Shown here: in pieces, positions 1 to 5,821 of the stretch | Layout: each line of letters begins with the position of its first letter | How positions within the stretch are numbered: position 1 is the stretch's first letter | Source: G020351775 sp039588335 | GTDB lineage: Bacteria > Gemmatimonadota > Gemmatimonadetes > Gemmatimonadales > GWC2-71-9 | Length of the DNA stretch: 6,569 nt | Direction: 5' to 3' | Assembly: GCA_039588335.1 (NCBI GenBank) | Contig: JBDGZZ010000229.1 | Coordinates: forward strand, 1 to 6,569 | The notes under the pieces: model-generated | The model's database searches: none | Told to the model about the DNA's origin: nothing | Seen by the model: only the letters and a program-made list of their open reading frames with translations | Program-made: the position numbers and the translations under genes

Positions 1-1446
1 GAGATTGGTCCTCGATGCCGATAAGGCTGGTGCCAGGCCAAAGGCGACACCTGTGAGAATCGATACGGCTGTGGCAAAGCCCAGTACCCCCCAATCGACG
101 CCAATCTGGTCGATCCTTGGGATGCTGGCCGGCATTGCGGCTCGTAGAATTCCAACGCCCCACATTGTGAGTGCAATGCCGGCCACGCCTCCCAAGGAGG
201 CGATCAACAGGCTCTCCGTCAGTAACTGCCTGATGACCCGGCCTCGGCTCGCTCCGACGGCCGCTCGGATGGCGATCTCACCTTGTCTCGTGGTTGCTTT
301 GGCAAGGAGTAGGCTCGCCACGTTCCCGCACACGATCAACAGCACGAACCCGGCAGCCGCGAGCAACATCAACAACTGGAAACCGACCCGTCCGACGAGT
401 ATCTCGTGCAGTGAAATCGGGTAGACGGTCTTCTCCATGTTGCTGGCCGGGTACTGTTCTTCCAGTGCTGCTGCTATGGACACGAGTTCTGCGGTACCGG
501 CGTCGAGGTTGCTTCCTTCTGCGAGCCTGCCGTAAGTCAGCAGCCAATGACTGTCACGACCCTGTTCGAGTTCATCGGCGGGCAAGGGCCAATACAACTG
601 ATGGGTCCTGCCCACGGTCCATGGCGAGAGCACGTCGAAACCCTCAGGCATGATCCCAACAACGGTGTGCGGCTCGCGGTTGAGCGTTATCGTGTTTCCC
701 AGGATTCCCGGGTCGGCGTTGAAGCGTCGCTTCCACAACTCATCGCTCAAGATCACCACCCGGTTGTTACCGGGCTGCTGCTCGTCGGCCGTGAACGACC
801 TTCCCAGAGCAGGTTCTACTCCCAGCATCTCGACGAACCCGGTCGTGACCCGGCCCCCGAGCACCAACTCGGCATCGCCGTCGTCGGTAAGGTTGGCCCC
901 GGCAGACGATATCGCCTCAATGCTTTCGAAGGTTCTGCTGTTGCGACGGAAGTCCAAGATGTCGGGACCCGAGTTTGGGCCGCAGCACATCCCGGTAGTC
1001 GATCCCATCCGGATGAGCGCCAGGTTCTCTGAAGCGGGGTACGGGAGCGGCTCGAGGAAGACCGCCTTGAGAACACCAAAGACCGCCGTACTAGCCCCTA
1101 TACCGAGCGCCAGCGTGCCAATGATGATCGCCGTGAATGTCGGTTTCTTCAGCAGTTGGCGAACCCCGTATCGAATGTCCTGCCGTAGTTCGTCAAAATA
1201 GAGCGCTCGTTCTTCATGCTGTATCCGTGAGCTTTCCATGCGGAACAGCTTCCTTCTCACGGCGCGTGGATCCCCGAAACGACGCAGCGCCGCCAAACGG
1301 GCTGCATCGGGGTCATAGCCGCGCGATTCATAATCCCGTGTCAGTTGTTCCAGGTGGAGAGCCAGTTCTTCCTCTATCTGGCTCTCTAGTTCCCTGCGGG
1401 AGAGCAGGGAGCGAAGTCGCATCCAGCTATCCGTTACCCAAGACAT
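1..1446 (-). CDS. ADOP-type ABC transporter permease (MacB/FtsX family), N-terminal part
   Basis: The reading frame is open from an ATG at 1446 to the left edge, giving 482 residues without a stop. Residues 1-80 form the soluble N-terminal prefix typical of ADOP permeases (charged helices, then 'ALRRFGDPRAVRRKL'). Residues 84-127 hold the 'DIRYGVRQLLKKPTFT' entry and the first membrane helix (about 104-127, 'LALGIGASTAVFG'). Residues 128-353 are the extracytoplasmic MacB-like domain. Further membrane helices lie near 355-380, 408-435 and 452-474, including the FtsX signature 'IRAAVGASRGRVIRQLLTES'. Family members are about 800 residues with a second FtsX half, so the rest lies outside the window. 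Such permeases are presumed to work with a separate MacB-type ATPase in export or envelope transactions; the substrate is unknown. The gene follows padR after 20 nt, suggesting one transcript under PadR control. No strong Shine-Dalgarno is visible. An in-frame ATG at codon 9 is an alternative start. Confidence 0.93.
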   Translation of the reverse strand, partial: MSWVTDSWMRLRSLLSRRELESQIEEELALHLEQLTRDYESRGYDPDAARLAALRRFGDPRAVRRKLFRMESSRIQHEERALYFDELRQDIRYGVRQLLKKPTFTAIIIGTLALGIGASTAVFGVLKAVFLEPLPYPASENLALIRMGSTTGMCCGPNSGPDILDFRRNSRTFESIEAISSAGANLTDDGDAELVLGGRVTTGFVEMLGVEPALGRSFTADEQQPGNNRVVILSDELWKRRFNADPGILGNTITLNREPHTVVGIMPEGFDVLSPWTVGRTHQLYWPLPADELEQGRDSHWLLTYGRLAEGSNLDAGTAELVSIAAALEEQYPASNMEKTVYPISLHEILVGRVGFQLLMLLAAAGFVLLIVCGNVASLLLAKATTRQGEIAIRAAVGASRGRVIRQLLTESLLIASLGGVAGIALTMWGVGILRAAMPASIPRIDQIGVDWGVLGFATAVSILTGVAFGLAPALSASRTNL

Positions 1447-1466
1447 CAATCAATAGGTAGTGGTGG

Positions 1467-1805
1467 CTAAGCCGGATTCTCGTCGAGCACCAGCGTCACA
1501 GCCAACGCGAAGCGCCGCCAGTTGGACATCTCCGTCTCCAGTTTCTTGCGACCTTTTGCCGTCAGGCTGTAGAATTTGGCGCGTCGGTTGTTGTCCGACA
1601 TTCCCCACTCCCACTTTATCCAGCCGCGCCGGGCCATGCGATACAGTGCGGGGTAGAGTGAGCCCTCTTCTATCTGGAGGGCATCGCGGGTCCTCTCCTC
1701 GATCCAGCGCGCCACCCCGTAACCGTGCAGCGGGCCCGGTTTCAGGGTTCTCAGGACAAGCATATCCAGCGTGCCTTTGAGGAGCTCTGTCTTGGATTGG
1801 GGCAT
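1467..1805 (-). CDS. PadR-family transcriptional regulator
   Basis: This small winged-helix repressor has 112 residues from the chosen ATG, a normal length for the short PadR subfamily. Family marks are 'LLKGTLDMLVLRTL' (residues 8-21), 'GPLHGYGVARWIEER' (24-38), the recognition region 'EEGSLYPALYRMARRGWI' (46-63) and the wing with 'NNRRAKFYSLTAKGRKKL' (72-89). A C-terminal helix containing 'NWRRF' (95-99) probably mediates dimerisation. The start is uncertain: the ATG at 1805 has a weak GGGA six nt upstream and gives the usual family N-terminus; an ATG at 1817 has no Shine-Dalgarno; a TTG at 1838 would begin inside the upstream palindrome. PadR genes next to ADOP permeases are a recurrent pair in Acidobacteriota and Gemmatimonadota, where PadR is presumed to repress both genes until it binds an effector. 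The ligand cannot be read from the sequence. Confidence 0.92.
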   Translation of the reverse strand: MPQSKTELLKGTLDMLVLRTLKPGPLHGYGVARWIEERTRDALQIEEGSLYPALYRMARRGWIKWEWGMSDNNRRAKFYSLTAKGRKKLETEMSNWRRFALAVTLVLDENPA

Positions 1806-1822
1806 GCCGTTTCCCATAGAAA

Positions 1823-1859
1823 TTCTAGGTAATGACAAGGTATGCCCGCATACCTAGAA
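1823..1859. promoter_or_regulatory. Probable PadR operator: overlapping inverted repeats
   Basis: Two perfect dyads share their right arm. The inner one is AGGTATGC-CC-GCATACCT (1838-1855). The outer one is TTCTAGGTA (1823-1831) with TACCTAGAA (1851-1859). This makes three half-sites: TAGGTA at 1826, AAGGTA at 1837 (11 bp later, about one helical turn) and inverted TACCTA at 1851. The element ends 18-33 nt before the candidate padR ATGs, a position suited to autorepression. Assignment to PadR rests on position and symmetry. TAGAAT on the minus strand (1827-1822) resembles a -10 box, but I see no matching -35. Confidence 0.6.
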
Positions 1860-1999
1860 GCTCAAGGGGTGGGTGGTGGCACAGAGAGTCATCAGCCAAC
1901 GTGGCACACCTTAAGACTTCAAGTCGTGAGCTTGAGGCAGATTTGGGGAACCGAGGAATTGTGTGCCTCCTTGTGAAAGTGAATGGGGATCACGTCCAA

Positions 2000-2013
2000 C
2001 GGCCGATCGGCCG
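2000..2013. repeat. Perfect 14-bp palindrome at the left border of the tandem array
   Basis: CGGCCGATCGGCCG reads identically on both strands and abuts the first recognisable unit of the 21-bp array. It may be a separate protein-binding site or a degenerate array border. In GC-rich DNA a 14-bp palindrome could also arise by chance. No function is assigned. Confidence 0.5.
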
Positions 2014-2408
2014 CGGACAATGGTTGTGGGGCCATGGACATCAAAGGGCGATGTCCACGGACATTGGTCGGCTGTCGACGGACATTCGTCTGTTGTCGAC
2101 GGACATTCGTCTGTTGTCGACCGACATTCGTCTGTTGTCGACCGACATTCGTCTGTTGTCGACCGACATTCGTCTGTTGTCGACTGACAAACGGCTGTTG
2201 TCGACGGACAAACGGCTGTTGGCGACTGACAATCGCCCGTTGGCGACTGACATTCGTCCGTTGTCGACGTACATCGGGCTGATGCCGCGGACTTTCGTCT
2301 GTTGTCCACGGACAAACGGCTGTTGTCGACGGACAAACGGCTGATGTCCACGGACCCGAGCGTAGAGTCGGTGGCCGCAAGCCCGTTGTCCGCGGACCAA
2401 GGCGCGGG
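2009..2408. repeat. Tandem array of 21-bp units with TGTC-N4-GACA dyads
   Basis: Units begin at 2053, 2074, 2095, 2116, 2137, 2158, 2179, 2200, 2221, 2242, 2263, 2284, 2304, 2325, 2346, 2367 and 2388. All are 21 bp apart except the one starting at 2284, which is 20 bp. Weaker in-register units start at 2009 and 2030 (the latter 23 bp long). The typical unit is GTCGACSGAC followed by ATTCGTCTGTT (type A) or AAACGGCTGTT (type B). Units at 2074 and 2095 are identical, as are those at 2116, 2137 and 2158, which points to recent tandem duplication. With the preceding T, TGTC-N4-GACA is exact in ten units and decays towards the right edge. Repeats are contiguous without spacers, so this is not CRISPR. 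The 21-bp period keeps frames open on both strands, but the 20- and 23-bp units break the frame and no ribosome-binding site serves it. It sits between divergent operons; function unknown. Confidence 0.93.
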
Positions 2409-2775
2409 TTTCACCGGCCGACAATCCGTAAAGCTATATATGACAACGCGTTACGATGCTTGGCAGATCTCGGGAGTGACGGAAGGCCTGGTGTAGCGAC
2501 GTTCTAGCGGTGCGGTCGGCCGCCGCGGGCGAGTCCGGGCCTGCAGATCGGTCGCCTCTACTCCGTGGGCCCGATGCCATTCTGCGACGATTCCAATTGT
2601 CCGATCATCCTGTACAATTACAGAACCGGGTACCCACATCCGTCGTCCGCAGTGGGCTTGACTGGGCCGTGGGCGAATGTGGGGGGGGCTCCACCTCCAG
2701 GAATGGATGTGCGAAGCGGCCAGGACCGGCCCGTCAGGAGTGATCCCCGAAATGCAGCCCCAGGGAGGACAACCG
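2409..2775. other. Intergenic region upstream of the MoxR operon
   Basis: I see no convincing protein or RNA gene here. The operon promoter should lie in this stretch or in the array, but no clear -35/-10 pair stands out. TACAAT at 2613-2618 resembles a -10 box, with only a poor -35 match upstream. It overlaps a short inverted repeat, AATTGT (2595-2600) with ACAATT (2614-2619). A TATATAT run lies near 2435-2441, also without a good -35. A run of eight G occurs at 2681-2688. Confidence 0.4.
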
Positions 2776-2868
2776 ATGGCTGAGCCGGTCTGCGACCGAC
2801 TTGCGGCCGATCAACTTGGGAAGGGTGTTCCAGGAGGAACTGAACGTGGAAATGAACCGCGACATTGA
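2776..2868 (+). CDS. Possible 30-residue upstream ORF overlapping the moxR start
   Basis: An ATG at 2776 is preceded by GGGAGG (2763-2768) at an ideal seven-nt spacing. The frame encodes 30 residues starting MAEPVCDRLA and stops at 2866-2868. It overlaps the moxR-like gene by 23 nt in a different frame. It shows no recognisable domain, signal peptide or membrane segment. It could be a leader peptide coupling translation into moxR, or a chance ORF with a fortuitous ribosome-binding site. The only evidence is the start signal and the overlap. Confidence 0.25.
   Translation: MAEPVCDRLAADQLGKGVPGGTERGNEPRH
2832..2837 (+). promoter_or_regulatory. Shine-Dalgarno deciding the moxR start
   Basis: AGGAGG lies eight nt before GTG at 2846 and 14 nt before ATG at 2852. 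The spacing favours GTG 2846 and excludes the further-upstream TTG at 2801, whose extra residues do not look like the family N-terminus. Confidence 0.7.
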
Positions 2869-3841
2869 AGCCATTCAGGACAAGATCCGGCAGAAAAGCG
2901 CATTCGTCCCCCGACTCGTAGACGAGGTCGGGCGAGTGATAGTGGGCCAGCGGTATATGGTGGAGCGTCTCCTGATCGGTTTACTCGCCGACGGTCACGT
3001 GCTCATGGAGGGTGTGCCGGGATTGGCCAAGACAATGACGGTGAGGACGTTGGCTCGTGCGATTCAGACTCTGTTTCACCGCATTCAGTTCACGCCGGAC
3101 CTGCTGCCGGCGGATCTGATCGGCACCCTCGTCTACGATCCGCAGTCGTCCGAGTTCAAGACCAAGAAAGGGCCCATCTTCGCCAACATCATTCTCGCGG
3201 ATGAGATAAACCGTTCGCCGGCTAAGGTGCAGTCGGCGCTGCTCGAGGCGATGCAGGAACGCACGGTGACGATCGGTGATACTACGTATCCGTTGGACGT
3301 CCCATTCCTGGTCTTGGCCACGCAGAATCCGATCGAGCAAGAGGGTACCTACCCGTTGCCGGAAGCACAGGTAGATCGCTTCATGCTAAAGCTGTCGGTG
3401 GAATATCCCAGCAAGGACGATGAGCTCGAGATCATGCGCCGCATGGCGGTGGGGCCGGAACCGGAGGTCCGGCCCGTAGTAGAGCCGGCCGAGATACTCA
3501 GTGCCCGAAAGGCCGTGGAGATCATCTACATGGACCCGCAGGTGGAGCACTACATCGTCGATCTGGTGTTTTCTACCAGGGATCCCAAAGCGTACGGCTT
3601 GGCCCAGCTGGCCGACCTCATCGCTTACGGTGCGTCACCGCGCGCATCGATCTACCTGGCGAAGGCGGCCCGGGCCACGGCCTTCCTGCGCGGTCGCGGG
3701 TATGTGACCCCCGAGGATGTGCGCTCGGTGGGGATGGACGTGTTGCGGCATCGTGTGCTGCTCACCTATGAGGCAGAGGCCGAGGAAGTAACGCCGGAGG
3801 ACGTTGTGACGCAGATATTGAACAGTGTAGAGGTTCCTTGA
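2846..3841 (+). CDS. moxR: MoxR-family AAA+ ATPase
   Basis: This cytoplasmic AAA+ ATPase has 331 residues from GTG 2846, a normal MoxR length. Visible motifs are Walker A 'GVPGLAKT' (56-63), Walker B 'ILADEINR' (116-123) followed by 'SALLEAMQE', sensor 1 'ATQNP' (158-162), the 'PEAQVDRF' segment (172-179) and sensor 2 'GASPRAS' (262-268) in the C-terminal helical lid. The core motifs are intact, so it should bind and hydrolyse ATP. MoxR proteins are thought to act as chaperones with vWA-domain partners encoded beside them; here a DUF58 protein and a BatA-like protein follow. The gene appears to head the operon and is 10 nt from the next ORF. The symbol is used at family level; RavA-type and other MoxR subfamilies are less likely because of the Bat-type neighbours. 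ATG 2852 is a possible alternative start. Confidence 0.95.
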   Translation: MEMNRDIEAIQDKIRQKSAFVPRLVDEVGRVIVGQRYMVERLLIGLLADGHVLMEGVPGLAKTMTVRTLARAIQTLFHRIQFTPDLLPADLIGTLVYDPQSSEFKTKKGPIFANIILADEINRSPAKVQSALLEAMQERTVTIGDTTYPLDVPFLVLATQNPIEQEGTYPLPEAQVDRFMLKLSVEYPSKDDELEIMRRMAVGPEPEVRPVVEPAEILSARKAVEIIYMDPQVEHYIVDLVFSTRDPKAYGLAQLADLIAYGASPRASIYLAKAARATAFLRGRGYVTPEDVRSVGMDVLRHRVLLTYEAEAEEVTPEDVVTQILNSVEVP

Positions 3842-3851
3842 TTCACGTTCC

Positions 3852-4730
3852 ATGATTCCGCGCGAGATTCTGAAGAAGGTCCGTCGCATCGAGATCGCCA
3901 CGCGTGGTCTCGTGAATGAGGTGTTCTCGGGTGAGTACCACTCGGTGTTCAAGGGACGCGGGATGAACTTCGCCGAGGTGCGGGAATACCAATACGGCGA
4001 CGACATCCGCAGCATCGATTGGAACGTCACGGCGCGAACAGGGGCGCCCTTCGTGAAGCTGTTCCAGGAAGAGCGCGAACTGACCGTGATGCTGGCTGTC
4101 GACGTTAGCGGCTCGGGCGATTTCGGCACGCGCGGTCGTGTGAAGGGCGAAATCGCGGTGGAGATCTGCGCGCTGCTGGCCTTCAGCGCGATCAAGAACA
4201 ACGACAAAGTCGGGCTCATCATCTTCAGCGACCGGATCGAGAAGTTCGTGCCACCCCGCAAGGGCCGGCGGCATGTGCTACGCGTTTTGCGCGAGCTGCT
4301 CTACTTCGAGCCGGAAGGACGCAGGACGGATATCGCGGGGGCTTTGGAGTACCTCGCTCACGTGGTTCGGCGGCGAGCAGTCGTGTTTCTCGTGTCCGAC
4401 TTCATTGCAGCGGGGTATGAAAAGGCGTTGGCTGTGGCCGGGCGCCGCCATGACGTCATTGCGATTCGCATGGGAGATAGGCGTGAGGCTGATCTGCCAG
4501 CGATCGGGTACATGGCCTTCGAGGATGCCGAGTCGGGTGACCGCCTGCTGGTGAACACGTCACATGCAGGGTTCCGCGAGGCATTCGAGCGACAAACACG
4601 CGAGACCCGGGCGGCATTGGAACGGATATTCAAGAAGACGAAGGTGGACGTCATCGATGTGGAGACCGGCCAGGAGTATGTGGAACCGCTGATGCGGTTC
4701 TTCAGAGAGAGGGCTAGGCGATTCCGGTGA
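3852..4730 (+). CDS. DUF58 domain-containing protein (vWA-like)
   Basis: The protein has 292 residues and no signal peptide or membrane helix, so it is probably cytoplasmic. The DUF58 hallmark 'GRGMNFAEVREYQYGDD' followed by 'RSIDWNVTART' occupies residues 35-63. A vWA-like metal site (MIDAS) is readable as D84-S86-S88 in 'DVSGSG', with T159 ('RRTD') and D183 ('VSDF') as likely further ligands. This short form lacks the N-terminal membrane helices found in some DUF58 proteins. DUF58 genes almost always follow a MoxR ATPase, and the pair is thought to act together, with the DUF58 protein as substrate adaptor or target. The start lies 10 nt after the moxR stop with no strong Shine-Dalgarno, suggesting coupled translation. 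The stop overlaps the next gene's GTG by 4 nt. Precise biochemical role unknown. Confidence 0.95.
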   Translation: MIPREILKKVRRIEIATRGLVNEVFSGEYHSVFKGRGMNFAEVREYQYGDDIRSIDWNVTARTGAPFVKLFQEERELTVMLAVDVSGSGDFGTRGRVKGEIAVEICALLAFSAIKNNDKVGLIIFSDRIEKFVPPRKGRRHVLRVLRELLYFEPEGRRTDIAGALEYLAHVVRRRAVVFLVSDFIAAGYEKALAVAGRRHDVIAIRMGDRREADLPAIGYMAFEDAESGDRLLVNTSHAGFREAFERQTRETRAALERIFKKTKVDVIDVETGQEYVEPLMRFFRERARRFR

Positions 4731-5821
4731 CGTTACGGGCCGCTTCGTTGGCAGTCGGAGTTCTGCTCTTTGTGGGAGCGGGGAGCGGGGAGTGGGGAGC
4801 GGTACAGCCCACTCTCTACCCCACGGTCAGACTACCGGGGACAACGGCTCAGGAGTCGGCTCCGGCCATCAGAACCGAGCTGGATACCCTTTCGATTACG
4901 GTTGGCGACCCGTTGGTGCTCACGGTTACGGTCGAGCACGACGTGGGATCCGCGGTCGTCTGGCCTGACTCGATCGACCTGGGGACTTTCGAGTTGCTGG
5001 ATGCTGTACTGATGGAGCCGGTTCGTGAGCGTGACCGTGTGGCATCGACGGTGCACTTCGCCCTCACAGCATTCGAGTTGGGTGACCTGGAGATCCCGAG
5101 TTTCGACGTTACGGTAGTCGGGGAGGACACCGCATCGGCCGCGGTGCTCTCGACCGATGCGTGGACGGTTACGGTGGCGAGTGTTGGGCGGGACGAGACT
5201 GGTGACATCCGTGACATCAAGGGCCCGCTGGGGATGTCCAGGAACTGGCTGCTGCTGTTGGCTTGGATGTTGGTGGTGGGTGTGGTGGCGGTGATCGGAT
5301 ATTGGGTGTATAAGCGATACATGGCCGGAAGAGTGTCCATCGAGGACCGGCTGGCAGCGTCACCACCGAGACCGCCACATGAAGTCGCGTACGAATCGCT
5401 CGACCGTCTGGCGGAGGCTGGATTGTTGGAGCAAGGCGAGATCAAGGCGTATCACGTAGAGGTGTCCGAGATCATCCGGCGCTACATCGAGGGGCGTTAT
5501 CGAGTAGACGCCCTGGAGATGGCGACGTACGAAGTGCTGCAGGGGCTCGAGGATGGTGGTGTGACGCTCTGTACCAGGGATCAGTTCGACCGTTTCCTCC
5601 GTGACTGTGACTTGGTCAAGTTCGCGAAGCTGCGGCCGGAAATCACTGTGTGTCGTGAAATGGTGCCACGGGCGCGGAAGATAGTGGACGAGACCAAGGA
5701 GGAGGTGGTGGGAGGTGAAAGAGACGTAGCTGCCCTTCCTGCCGCCTCTGCCGCTCCTGCCGCTCCTGCCGCTCCTGCCGCTCCTGCCGCCGTGCGGGGA
5801 AGGGAGCAGGGGGGAGAATGA
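4727..5821 (+). CDS. BatD-like / DUF4381-like membrane-anchored protein
   Basis: The gene encodes 364 residues from a GTG start in a GTGA overlap with the DUF58 gene. Residues 5-18 form a hydrophobic signal segment, and 'TTAQESA' (39-45) resembles the end of a signal peptide. Residues about 46-150 are rich in beta strands, resembling the periplasmic BatD/oxygen-tolerance domain. 'DIRDIKGPL' (160-168) precedes a single membrane helix (about 174-194). A cytoplasmic part follows, with the helical 'EVSEIIRRYIEGRYRVDALEMATYEVL' stretch (245-271) seen in related Bat-operon proteins, ending in an Ala/Pro-rich tail (336-355). It probably presents a periplasmic domain to partners while its tail contacts the MoxR or vWA proteins; this is inference from the operon. 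Odd features are a heptamer GGGAGYG repeat between the hydrophobic core and the putative cleavage site, and a nonamer repeat encoding the tail. The family name is less certain than the architecture. Confidence 0.85.
   Translation: MTLRAASLAVGVLLFVGAGSGEWGAVQPTLYPTVRLPGTTAQESAPAIRTELDTLSITVGDPLVLTVTVEHDVGSAVVWPDSIDLGTFELLDAVLMEPVRERDRVASTVHFALTAFELGDLEIPSFDVTVVGEDTASAAVLSTDAWTVTVASVGRDETGDIRDIKGPLGMSRNWLLLLAWMLVVGVVAVIGYWVYKRYMAGRVSIEDRLAASPPRPPHEVAYESLDRLAEAGLLEQGEIKAYHVEVSEIIRRYIEGRYRVDALEMATYEVLQGLEDGGVTLCTRDQFDRFLRDCDLVKFAKLRPEITVCREMVPRARKIVDETKEEVVGGERDVAALPAASAAPAAPAAPAAPAAVRGREQGGE
4774..4801 (+). repeat. GGGAGYG heptamer repeat, four copies, within the BatD-like signal region
   Basis: Four contiguous units, GGGAGCG, GGGAGCG, GGGAGTG and GGGAGCG, encode part of 'GAGSGEWGA'. 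A C-rich stretch follows; GAGTGGG (4790-4796) and CCCACTC (4808-4814) can form a seven-bp stem with an 11-nt loop. Confidence 0.8.
5733..5786 (+). repeat. CCGCTCCTG nonamer repeat encoding the Ala/Pro tail
   Basis: Four exact CCGCTCCTG copies (5751, 5760, 5769 and 5778) are preceded by two degenerate units (5733, 5742). The nine-bp period keeps the frame, encoding Ala-Ala-Pro repeats at the C-terminus of the BatD-like protein. A purine-rich stretch with the BatA ribosome-binding site follows at 5796-5816. Confidence 0.9.

Noticed and set aside
5..1460. Plus-strand open frames over the left 1.4 kb.
   Set aside because: They are shadows of the minus-strand permease, which has a continuous frame with clear family motifs.
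1917..1937. TCAAG...CTTGA inverted repeat near 1919-1935.
   Set aside because: Five-bp arms are too short to support a terminator or operator call.
2053..2366. CRISPR array.
   Set aside because: Units are contiguous 21-bp repeats with no unique spacers, and no cas genes are visible.
1832..2424. Long open frames across the 21-bp array on both strands, predicting heptapeptide-repeat proteins.
   Set aside because: A 21-bp period without stops opens several frames automatically. The 20-bp unit at 2284 and 23-bp unit at 2030 break the frame, no ribosome-binding site fits, and the peptides match no fold I recognise.
2595..2619. AATTGT/ACAATT inverted repeat with a TACAAT box as the operon promoter and operator.
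   Set aside because: The arms are short and no good -35 lies at the proper distance, so it is mentioned only in the intergenic entry.
2680..2694. GTGG...CCAC hairpin at the G8 run as a terminator.
   Set aside because: The stem is only four bp, no T-tract follows, and no gene ends just upstream.
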